DNA of 64,000 nt from Bedellia somnulentella. Its lineage: Eukaryota > Arthropoda > Insecta > Lepidoptera > Bedelliidae. Location: positions 5,394,001-5,458,000 of the forward strand of contig OY755184.1 in the NCBI GenBank assembly GCA_963576735.1. The letters are read 5' to 3'. Position numbers and translations under genes: made by a program. Of this stretch, positions 40,312 through 51,000 are shown piece by piece (the stretch's first letter is position 1; the number at the start of each line of letters is the position of its first letter). Below the pieces are notes generated by a model. That model did no database searches, was not told the DNA's origin, and worked only from the letters and a program-made list of their open reading frames with translations.

Positions 40312-40506
40312 TAGTACCCGTTTCCCATTTCTACCCGTGGGTGATCGTAAGAGGCGACTAAGGGTATAAGGGATTCTTAAGTGATTTTCGGGCGATGTGG
40401 TTGGAGACCCGTCACCAAAAACATTTATTTATTATTACCACCTTTTCCCCAATGAACTTCCAAAAGTGGCTGAGGATTTATAGCCGTGAGAATATGTATG
40501 TATGTC
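40312..40506 (+). repeat. SINE1 copy
   Basis: CTTAGTACCCGTTTCCCATT to GTGAGAATATGTATGTATGT; the 5' end is cut. Confidence 0.75.
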
Positions 40507-40667
40507 ATTTTTTGGCAGTCTTTGAGGTAGGGAATATGAATATTTCTAATTTAAAAGGTTTATCTCGTGAGGTTGCTCTCTTTTATTTTACGGAGGCACT
40601 CAAGTTATGAATTCGTAACCCCTCAGAGGACCCTCGTAACCGTTAAAAAGTTTAAATTATATCATAT

Positions 40668-43512
40668 AAAATTATTAATTATTTTCCTTCGTTTGAGAAG
40701 CTCTTGGAAGACCTTACTCCCTCGTACGACCACTCCATTATTATGGGTGATTTTAACACTTGTCTTAAAAAAGGAGATTTCCGCTCTAAATCCCTAGTTT
40801 TAATTTTCCAAAGTAGTAATTTTCATATTCTACCTCTTGATGCCACTCATAACTTACCAAATTGTACGCCGTCTCTTTTAGACCTTATAGCTGTCTCTTC
40901 TCCCAATCATGTTGCTCTTCATGGACAAACTCCGGCTGATGCTTTTTCTCATCACGATCTTCTGTACTTGTCCTATAAACTTCGCCCTCCTAAAAATAAG
41001 TCAAAAATTCTTCTGCAACGCAGCTTTGGTAGTATAGATCTGGATAGGCTGCGACATGATGCCTCGAACATTGACTGGACGTCATGTACTACAGCGGATA
41101 CTGTCGATGAACAAGTGAACACTTTTAATACTCTACTAACAGCACTTTATGACGTTCATGCACCAATAAAAGCGGTGAAAATGAAACATTTACCGGCACC
41201 ATGGCTCAGTACTGATATTAAAAATCTTTTGACTAAAAAAGCACGTGCCAAGTCTAAATTTAAATCTCGACCAACTGATGTAAATAAAGAAAAGTATGTT
41301 TTAATTCGAAATCATTGCAATAGGGTGTGTAGGGATGCACAACGACACCACATTCATGAATCCGTTGAAAATGGCGATCCAGCTAAAATCTGGAAGTTTC
41401 TTAGATCTTTAGGAGTTGGAAAATCTCGTCAAGATTCAATCCCAAAAGACATTGACCTCAAGTTACTTAACAATCATTTTTCCTCATCTTCTGCCTTTGG
41501 AGGTTTTCAAAAGGCTGAAACATTAAATTATCTTTCTGCACTTCCAACTCCGGATCATCCACCCTTTAATATGTGTCAATTCTCCGATTGTGATGTTAAT
41601 AAGAACATTATATCTATTACATCAAACGCAGTAGGCGGTGATTGTATTAGCCGTAAAATGATATTGCCTATCCTTGACATAATTGTTCCCGTCATCACCA
41701 AAATCTTTAACAATTCCATATCCTCAGGATCATTTCCAACAATATGGAAAGAAGCCGAAGTTACCCCTATTCCTAAAAAAGTCAATCCTAAGTCCTTTTC
41801 TGAATATCGTCCTATATCTATCCTCCCGTTCCTTTCTAAAGTTCTTGAACGACTGGTTAATAGACAACTCAGTGACTTTCTCACTAAAAATGATCTCCTT
41901 AATCCTTTTCAATCTGGTTTCCGTCCTTCTCACAGTACTGTCACGGCTCTTGTCAAAATTACTGACGACATTCGTTTGGGGATGGATAAGGGTCTGCTGA
42001 CTATCCTGGCATTGCTAGATTTCAGTAGTGCCTTCAACACAGTTGACTTCGAAATATTATTAGCTTTACTTCGTTCTCTTAACATATCTCCAACGGTGAT
42101 TGACTGGTTTCGTAGTTATCTACTAGGACGACGGCAGCGTATTCGCATCGAGGAGTCTTACTCTCCCTGGTGCGAGTTAACTGCCGGTGTCCTACAAGGT
42201 GGTGTGTTGTCTCCTCTTTTATTCGCTATATTTATTAATAGTATTTCTCTTCAACTAACTTCTTCCTACCACCTTTATGCAGATGATCTTCAGATTTACA
42301 CACAGGCTAATTTTGACCAATTAAATATGTCCATAAACTTGATTAATGTTGATTTGCAGCGTATTTGGAAATGGAGTGAAGCATATGGACTAAAAGTGAA
42401 TCCAAATAAGACACAGATAATTATAGTCGGTAGTTCTCGAATTATTTCTAGGATCGACTATAAGTCACTACCGCCTATATTATTTGACGGAACATCAATT
42501 CCTTTTAGCCCTACAGTTAAAAACCTAGGGATAATGATAGACAGCACCTTATCTTGGGTGCCACAATTAGAAATGGTTAGCCGAAAGATGTTCGCTTCAG
42601 CGGGATCCCTCAGAAGGTTGCGTAATTTTCTTCCTACTGCTACTAAAACTGCGTTAGCTCAATCACTTCTCTTGCCCCTTCTTGACTATGCTGATACCTG
42701 CTACCTTGATATAACTGAAGAGCAACTTAATAAACTTGAGCGCCTCCAAAACTTTTGCATTAGGTTTATTTTTGGATTGAGGAAATATGATCATGTATCT
42801 GTATATCGCACTCAACTGAAATGGCTTCCTATTCGTCTCCGCCGGAATGCACATACACTTTCTCTCCTTCACTCTATTTTATTCAATCCTGCCACCCCTT
42901 TCTATCTAAAAGAACGTTTTCAATTTCTCTCCTCTTCCCACGATCTTAATCTACGTTCTGAACATAATCTTCTATTAAGCATTCCCTCCCATTCAACCAA
43001 TTACTTTGGCTCCTCCTTCACTGTGCAGGCTGTTCAATTGTGGAACGCACTTCCGGTAGAGATTCGTCAGGCTAAATCCCAATCTATTTTTAAGGATATG
43101 GTAAAAAAGCACTACCTCACTGAAACGCTATAATACTGTTGCAAATTAAATTATATATATTAAGTATATAAATAAAAATATGTATCATAATATTTGTATG
43201 TAGTTTTAATTTATTGTATCATAGTATTTATATGTTTGTTAATAGTTTATTATTTTATAACTAGATTTAAGTATGACTGGATTGTTGTATTGTTTATGCA
43301 GATTAACGCATAGTCATCAGTTTCACCATGTTGTTGTACATCTATCTCACATGACTCTAATTTATTGACCTCTCCATTCAAAGGTTGTCTGGAAGAGATC
43401 GCTTTTAGTGATAAGACCGCCAATTGTACTTTTGTTAATTCATTCTGTGTATTTGTAATTGTTTTTCCATATCTGATGTACAATAAAGAGTTTTCTATTC
43501 TATTCTATTCTA
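40668..43512 (+). mobile_element. 5'-truncated CR1/Jockey-like LINE, recent insertion
   Basis: Flanked by the 10-bp duplication TATATCATAT (40658-40667 and 43513-43522). Contains one long ORF, a 380-bp 3' UTR with AATAAAG (43482) and a (TTCTA)n tail (43492-43512). 5' truncation, a direct target duplication and a short tandem tail are the marks of target-primed reverse transcription. The absence of stops over 2.4 kb indicates youth. Confidence 0.92.
40671..43133 (+). CDS. LINE ORF2: endonuclease C-terminal part and reverse transcriptase
   Basis: Open from the 5' truncation point to TAA at 43131. The first part ends an APE-type endonuclease (HSIIMGDFNTCL; later THNLPNCTPSLLDLIAVSS and SHHDLLYLSYKL). 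RT blocks follow: EVTPIPKK, SEYRPISILPFLSKVLERLV, GFRPSHSTVTALVKITDDI, ALLDFSSAFNTVDFEILL, GVLQGGVLSPLLFAIFINSI, HLYADDLQIYTQ (catalytic YADD) and NPNKTQIIIVGS. The thumb and C-terminal region ends AVQLWNALPVEIRQAKSQSI. CR1/Jockey group by motif order. The N-terminal endonuclease half and ORF1 are missing, so this copy cannot act alone. No ATG lies at the start because it is truncated. Confidence 0.92.
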   Translation: MINYFPSFEKLLEDLTPSYDHSIIMGDFNTCLKKGDFRSKSLVLIFQSSNFHILPLDATHNLPNCTPSLLDLIAVSSPNHVALHGQTPADAFSHHDLLYLSYKLRPPKNKSKILLQRSFGSIDLDRLRHDASNIDWTSCTTADTVDEQVNTFNTLLTALYDVHAPIKAVKMKHLPAPWLSTDIKNLLTKKARAKSKFKSRPTDVNKEKYVLIRNHCNRVCRDAQRHHIHESVENGDPAKIWKFLRSLGVGKSRQDSIPKDIDLKLLNNHFSSSSAFGGFQKAETLNYLSALPTPDHPPFNMCQFSDCDVNKNIISITSNAVGGDCISRKMILPILDIIVPVITKIFNNSISSGSFPTIWKEAEVTPIPKKVNPKSFSEYRPISILPFLSKVLERLVNRQLSDFLTKNDLLNPFQSGFRPSHSTVTALVKITDDIRLGMDKGLLTILALLDFSSAFNTVDFEILLALLRSLNISPTVIDWFRSYLLGRRQRIRIEESYSPWCELTAGVLQGGVLSPLLFAIFINSISLQLTSSYHLYADDLQIYTQANFDQLNMSINLINVDLQRIWKWSEAYGLKVNPNKTQIIIVGSSRIISRIDYKSLPPILFDGTSIPFSPTVKNLGIMIDSTLSWVPQLEMVSRKMFASAGSLRRLRNFLPTATKTALAQSLLLPLLDYADTCYLDITEEQLNKLERLQNFCIRFIFGLRKYDHVSVYRTQLKWLPIRLRRNAHTLSLLHSILFNPATPFYLKERFQFLSSSHDLNLRSEHNLLLSIPSHSTNYFGSSFTVQAVQLWNALPVEIRQAKSQSIFKDMVKKHYLTETL

Positions 43513-43529
43513 TATATCATATCCGCTAA

Positions 43530-44450
43530 AATAATTCATCAATCCCGGCGACTACAATACAGCATGCAAAACAAGACTTTATGACTATCCCAAATAACGT
43601 TTTAAGTGGCACTCTCTGGCAGAGGCACCCAGGAGCCTCTCAACCGTTGACAGAATTTCATAATTATAAGCAGACGCGCCCAGGCGCCTCTGAACCGCTG
43701 AAGAGTTAAGCTTGAGTGGACCTCGAAAGAAATTGACGCTAGTGGTACATTTGTGCACAGATATAAATACCAAAAGCCACATTTGATAAATACCACATAT
43801 AAATAACAAATTTAGAAGATGAGGGGGGGAAAGGATTACAATGCAAAGTATGATTGGAATGGGGCTCAGAACAAATCGCCCAACAAATCACTTCAAAGTA
43901 CCAATATCAACGTCGGAAGACATGGCTTAGTTCTATTCTATACGTGGATACTACACTGTAAAATAATGTTGCAAACTTCGACATTGATAATTATCATCAT
44001 TATGGAAGACTTACGGCATAGGTAAGTTTATTTGAGCAGAGATCTAAAAGAAAGAGCAATAACTAATTTCAAAATAACAATATTCAATAACACGTTTATT
44101 TAAACTATTAGTACAAAACTCTTTGAACAACATCACTATAAAACTTATACAATACAATATAAAAATCAATTATACATTCTAAATTTTTTATGTATACCCT
44201 CACCTTTTTCATTAAGTTTTATCGTCACGGAGTATAAAAGCTAGACAATAATTTTGAACAATCCTAAAAATCTGAACAACGTTTTGTTATTGTTGAATGT
44301 TTCAAGGTTTTCTTTTTGCGAGTCAGGAAATATTTTAAATGACATCTTTTATTTTCAAAACGAATAGATTCTCTAGGCTGAAAATAGTGAAATAACATAT
44401 TTTATACAACATCTTCTCAACGTGAGGATATCCGGTTCCTTTGTGTTCAC
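43530..44450. other. No gene seen
   Basis: Contains two related ~40-bp blocks (CACCCAGGAGCCTCTCAACCG at 43626 and GCCCAGGCGCCTCTGAACCG at 43678), a small imperfect tandem duplication. The left part of the region may hold the CoA synthase 3' UTR. Confidence 0.4.
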
Positions 44451-44454
44451 TAAT

Positions 44455-44770
44455 AAATAAAGGAAAGAAAATTTTCGACACAGGCGGGATTGGAACCCGC
44501 GACCTCGGGTATACGCCCCCGTCGCTCTTGCTTCGGAATTAGTAAAAAATTCGGAGGTAGGAAACGCAAACACTACTAAAACGTGTAAAAGAAATAAAGG
44601 ATAGAAGAATTTCGCGCTGGCAGCCATTGACAGGGTAGCTCAATTGGCAAGAGCGACGGGGGCGTATACCCGAGGTCGCGGGTTCGAATCCCGCCTGTGT
44701 CGAAATTTTTCTTTCCTTTATTTATTATTAATAATCCCCACACGAGGTTTTCATGAACAAAAAGATTTAA
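44455..44770. repeat. tRNA-like repeats in head-to-head arrangement
   Basis: 44457-44528 is a minus-sense tail and half tRNA-like segment; 44530-44770 is a plus-sense copy with the tRNA-like part at 44631-44702. The two GCGTATACCC/GGGTATACGC halves form inverted arms of about 80 bp around a 100-bp spacer. It lies just downstream of the CoA synthase stop and brings in AATAAA-type signals. Confidence 0.75.
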
Positions 44771-44832
44771 ATCCTTTGTGTTCATGTTTTATTTTTGAAA
44801 ATTCTATCTATTTTAAATTTTAACAGCACCAA

Positions 44833-45036
44833 TCAGTTATCCAAGCTTGCAATAACATAAGGTTGTAGTTGCCGCCATGCCTTGTCCACTTGCGCCTGGG
44901 TAAACTCATAACTCCACAAGGTGCTAAACACCACATTGGCTATAGCCACGTGTTCTTCGTTGGTTGGTTGGGATGCTAAGCGTTTCTTTGCTTCGTCGGC
45001 ACTCAGATTGTTTCTCTCTTGTATTCGTTTGATAGC
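44833..45036 (-). CDS. COASY: COASY exon 10 (DPCK C terminus)
   Basis: Acceptor TTGTCAACAG. Codes 472-538: AIKRIQERNNLSADEAKKRL ... VVFSTLWSYEFTQAQVDKAW ... stop TGA at 44833. Confidence 0.95.
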   Translation of the reverse strand, partial: AIKRIQERNNLSADEAKKRLASQPTNEEHVAIANVVFSTLWSYEFTQAQVDKAWRQLQPYVIASLDN

Positions 45037-48000
45037 CTGTTGACAACATTACATATTGTATAGTTTTTACTTGGTATTTTATGCCACAGGGATGTGTCTA
45101 CTAGTAGAAAATGTACTCAAAAAAACAAGCGCTTGAAGTGTGAAGAAAAAAAAGGGCATGCGTGAAAAGATTGGTTAGCGTAAAGGACGCTCGACAGGTT
45201 TGCCAGGATCGCTCAAGGTCGCGATCAATCCTACACTAATGAAGACTATTAGCGTCAGTATATTTATGTATGTACATAGCCCCATGGGTTGAGATGCTGA
45301 AGTTATGATTGCATGGTACAGGCACAAGGGAAAAAATATATCGCAAAAAGGCAAATCTGCGGCCGTAATCCAAGAATATATTCTTTTAAATAAAAGGATT
45401 TATTGACCTAACTTAAGGATATTCAATAAAAACTGACAAACCAGGAGTTAAAAGTTGTATAGAGCTTGAGAAGTATTAAGCTTGTCGGTATTTTTGAGCA
45501 TCCGAAATTGCGGAAGACGCCAGTTTTACAAATTTGTTGATAAGTATATTGCTGCGGGTGAAGCGATTTTAATAGAATTGCTTAATCAATGACACAGGTT
45601 TTCGATTAAATGACACCGGCTGTATCAAATAAGATTTTTTTAAACAGCGAAAAAGTACATTTCTACTAAAAGTAGATTAAAGCAATACCATTTGTTGCAC
45701 CGTATTTTGCCATGTACCTAAACTTCCAAAAGTGGTTGAGGAATGTCTAATTCTAGAGTTAAATTCTCAAGCCCTATTAGGGATTCATGGATGTGAGTAT
45801 CATCATCATCAGCCTATAGACTTCCACTGCTGGACATAGGTCTCCCCCAACACTACAATAGGATACTTTTTATCCCGGAAAAATTTGACCAATAAAATAT
45901 TCACGTCTGATTGAACTAAGAGTACCGGAAAAAACGCCTTTAGCTTTGTCATAAGCAAATTTGACATTACGAAGTCTGTTGGGTCAGCTAGTACACATAT
46001 AAATAGCATCTAAGACTAAGAAACAATCATTTATGCTCATCACATAAATGTTGCTATCAGCGGGGATCCAACCCGCAACCTCCGTACCTAGATGCTAGTT
46101 ACCTATCTTCTCGGCCACGGCTGTCGTCATGAAATGACTATAATTTAGAGAGGAAGAGATCGCTTTTAATGTTAAGACTGCCATATATCCATACCTTATA
46201 CTCTCTCCGCTATTCCCATTGCGCTAGGCAGAGACTAACGGTCGCCTCTACGCATAATTCTGGTAAACCTTTTGAGCTTCATCTACATTCATCGATCTGT
46301 TCATACATGCTCTTTTATTCTTTACACTTCGTGTAATGTAAAATAGTTAAATCTTCTCGATCATACCTCCTCAGGCGGCACAACGACGGTCCACACCTGA
46401 TGGCAGTACCGGTACCACCCCGCTCGCAGCATGACCGCTGCTTCCACCACCACCACTCGGTGGCCATCTCGTCCCAGCGCGGCGATACGACGCTGGCATT
46501 CCTCTAGCACCGCCGGCCATACTAGCTCGTTTAGACGTTGTAGAGCGTTCTATAATATTAAGGTGACTTGAGAACTAGCAAACTATGGCTAAAAATGCCA
46601 AAGAAAGTAGCTCGTTTAGTCGTTCTACTCGTAGAGAGTTTTACAATGCAACATTGGAACGTTATTAAGAGACAGCTGATTCTACCACGAACACTCACTC
46701 CGCCAGCAAAAGTAGCTCGTTTATTCGTTATACTGCGTTCTACAATGGAACGTTGGGAGGGTATTAAATTAAGAGCTAGTAATCATCTAGAAATGAATGA
46801 TAAGGTTTAAGAAGAAATGCGAAATTAGTCATGTGTTTGCATGACAGCTGCTTCCACCACCACCACTCGGTGGCCATCTTGTCCTAGAGTTGCGATACGG
46901 CGCTGACATTCATCTAGCACCGCCGGCCATACTAGCTCCTTTAGACGTTCTAGTGCGTTCTAAAATATAAGGGTGAATTGAGAACTAGAAAACTTTGTCT
47001 AATAGTACGTTCTTCTATGGAATATTGGGGTGATTGGAGAAGTATCAAATAAATAATTGAAATTACTTTATAAATAAGGGAGATATGAGCTAACAAACAT
47101 TTAAAAAAACTACATTCAGACGAATTACAAAACTTCTCCTCTTCTGGAGTCGTTTTAAAACCCTGTCTAATAGAGTAAGATCCCGGTGGCCCCAGACGTT
47201 ACTTATTTTCTCATAAGAAATATAAATGGGATAAAGTAGTGTTAGTACGTACTTTGAGTGTGTGCATACCTGCTACCTTGGGTCGACGGCCAATTCATAG
47301 GTACCAGGTGCTAAAGGTAGATAAATACAGTGCTGATTTTTCTTAAATTCTCAATGCTGATTTTTACATATGTTTTAGATATTGTTGTTAAAAATTAATA
47401 ATCATTATTGCCAGACACTTTCCATCGGCGCTTACCCTTACCAGACGCTTTAAAGCTTTAAAAAAAATAACATATTCTTACTTACAATCTCACTCTTAAT
47501 TTTTATGTATGATCCTTGGGGAACTATTTGAACACCCCTGGTCAGCAGCCAGACCAATTGGAGGGGTCAAACATCCCCCCAGACACACATAAAGTGTCGC
47601 TATGTGTATAAGCGCGAGGTCATTATTTGTACGCTTGAGTGTGAGAGAGATATCTATTTATGGATATCTTTCTTATACTTAGGCTACTATACGTGTTCTA
47701 TCTTTGGTGGATAGACGGTGTAAATTAAATGCTTACAATGCTTTACAAATTAATATATTTTAAAAGGTTGTTAATGGTACAACGGTCGTAGGTTAAGTGA
47801 CATGAGTAGACAGCTTTGTATATAGTATCTTTAAGCGCCTGACGTACGGGTGACGGCAATTGTTTTCTTGATTGTATTCTTGCGTAATATTTTGTTCAGG
47901 CGTTAAGTCTGAACAAGAGATTGTAAGTAAGAATGTGTTATTTTTTTTGAAGCTTTAAAGCGTCTGGTAAGGGTAAGCGCCGATGGAAAGTGTCTGGCAA

Positions 48001-51000
48001 TAATGATTATTAATTTTTAACAACAATATCTAAAACATATGTAAAAATCAGCACTGAGAATTTAAGAAAAATCAGCACTGAATTTATCTACCTTTAGCAC
48101 CTGGTACCTATGAATTGGCCGTCGACCCAAGGTAGCAGGTATGCACACACTCAAAGTACGTACTAACACTACTTTATCCCATTTATATTTCTTATGAGAA
48201 AATAAGTAACGTCTGGGGGCACCGGGATCTTGGACTATAAGAAATCATGGTAAGTTTTTTTTTTTAAAAAAATGGGACTGTTAGCTATGTAGTGATGATT
48301 AGCACTCGTCCGCGGGCCAAAGAAGCTCGTTTAGATGTTCTAGACAGTTCTACAATGCAACTTTGGAACGGTATTAAGAACTAGCTATCACTGTTCAGGA
48401 ATGAATAGTAAGGTTTTGGAAGAAACGGGTTTTTTCATTTAAGGCATGATTATAGTATAGTACTGTAGTAAGGATTTCGTCTTAAGGGTGTCGCATAAGG
48501 CTACTACTATCTTCTTTCCGAGCAACTTCCAGAAGAGGCTGAGGAATTGTTAATTCCAAACCTACTTTTTTGGGATTTATAACCGTGAAAATAGGTTACG
48601 TCAGGAACAACCAGCGGGCATTTTGTATGGAACAATTACACACAGCGAACAAAAATAAAATTAGTTCTGATGGATAGGCAATTAAATCTAGATTACAATA
48701 GTATATTTGCTATATTGGATCATGGGAATATCGAGAAAATTGATGTCAAAGTTCCTTATTTGTACCAAAATAAAAGGGGAAATAAGGACTAAGAAATAAT
48801 TAAAAATGTTTTTCTTATTAATTTTATTCTGCTGCAAACAAATCATTAATTATTTCGTCTAAGAACGCTGCAGGTGCCTGCAATTCTTCTTGGTTCATTC
48901 ACTTTATTCTATGAGGATCTAACCAAGTCCAACGTAACCGGGTTTACGACAACAGGCGAGAGCGAGAACGAAATATGCTCAGACACTTGTCGGATATTAG
49001 TCGGTAGGTCGTATAAATACTTACCTCTGAGTGATATTTTAAGTAATTGAGCGGTCATGTTGAGTAATAAAGAAAAAGTCATCTAAATATATGATATACA
49101 TTTTCCTAAATATTTCCGTTAACCCATTGTTAAGAATAAAAATAACTACACAATATTGAATCTGATTAGAAACTCTATGATATAAAAGTATTTTGGTTTG
49201 TGTTCGCAACTTTTCAAAAAACGGGTCTTTTATAAGAAAGTGATTGATGATAACTTGAATATTTGAAAATACTACACGTGCGTAGCTGAGGCAGTCCATT
49301 AGTAATTTGAAATAGTTAGGATGATTACTTTTTGGTCCCGGGAAAAGAAACATAGCAAAAGGCATACGAACTCATATAATACAATAATAAAATATAATAA
49401 CACACACATACCGTATCACTAAACACAATCTGTCCAAGCTTGGCTCGATCCACTTCTCCTTTGTCGGTGATAACATGTTCACCAAAGTGATCTGATATAG
49501 ACCGGTTGAGAGGCAATCCCGGTTTGTATAGATCATGCGCTATCGTGTCACAGTTGATCACGCCGGCACCCTTTGCTCTACGATAAAGATAGTAAAAAGC
49601 AATAGTAGTTTTGTTGTAACTTTGCAATTTTTATCTCAACAAAAAGCATTTGTTGACTAACAAAATTTTAGCTACATTTAATACATTCATTCTGATAGCA
49701 CCGATCGATTAATGACGAATTTGAATGTGTTCACGCCGTGGTTTGACCTGCCTTTTAAACGACGTTTAAGTTCTTTTTTTATAGCCTATTTTGTTTCCCA
49801 CTTCTGGGCAAAGGCCTCACAATGTTGAACCCACACATCCCTGTTTGTTCAGAACCACCCAGGTTCGAACTTGTCCAGGTCGTCCTCCTTCTGGGCCTTT
49901 CCCTACGCCGGTGTTCATTAAGTTAGCCCATTTTTATGATATGACTATTCTCTTTTGATGTCAGTAAATCTTCTAAATAACTTTATATCACTCTTAAAAT
50001 GTCTGTACAAAATTACTTACTTCAATTTCTGGGCGATACTTGTTTTGCCGCTTCCTATGCTCCCGGCCAGACCAATCACGTACGGCGCTGGCGGGATGTT
50101 ATTGTTGGGCTGCAATCATAAACTTCATTTAATAGTGTATTTAAAATAATTACAAATCCGTTAAGCGGTTTCAGAGTTAAATGGAAAAAAATACTCACGG
50201 CTATGGCCCAATATAATGTTGCTTTGAAATATAAAGTCCAAAACCATTTTTTGAAAACAAAACTTAATAAAAAACATGCTCACATTCACATTTATATTAT
50301 AACAGTAATGAAAAAGTTAGTCGTTCTTAACTACAAATAGTGGATATACAGCTTTCAACAACTACGTGCCAATGGCGCTGTCACTCAAAAAAATGTGACA
50401 CTGAATTAAATTTCATTTTTACCACCACATGCCAGATTAGGTCTTCATCTTAAGAACTTCAATAATACCTTAACATATCACGCATCTGGTTATTGAATTC
50501 AAATACGAGAAATGAAAATATAAACACATCCTATCACAAATAAATAAAGAATAAATAAAGGAAAGAAAAATCTCGACACAGGCGGGAATCGAACCCGCGA
50601 CCTCGGGTATACGCCCCCGTCGCTCTGCCAATTGAGCTACCGTGTCAATGGCTGTCAGCGCGAAATTCCTCTATCCTTCGGAGGTAGGAAACGCAAACAC
50701 TACTTTAAACGTGTAAAAAAATTTAGAAAATAATAATGAAGGAACATTATACATACATATTATTGAATGAAACATTTATTCTTTATTTATTAGTAATAAT
50801 AATCCCCACATGAGGTTTTCATGAACAAAAAGATTTAAAAAACATCCTATCACAACCTATCGTTTAGTTACAACCACATTGAATTTATAGCGATTCATAA
50901 TAATGTGCTCATATCAAGTGACTTACCTGAGGAGGCTTTATGATTGATCCTAACAACCTCATCCGTTGGTTACTGGAGCTGATCTTGGCTTCCTCATCAG

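Noticed and set aside
44373..44785. ORFs with GAYTRGRGFQSRLC and similar (also at 29222-30152)
   Set aside because: They are translations of the tRNA-like repeat.
46595..46957. Alternative, mutually exclusive exon 9 of CoA synthase
   Set aside because: The best copy lacks the last third of the exon and any donor site.
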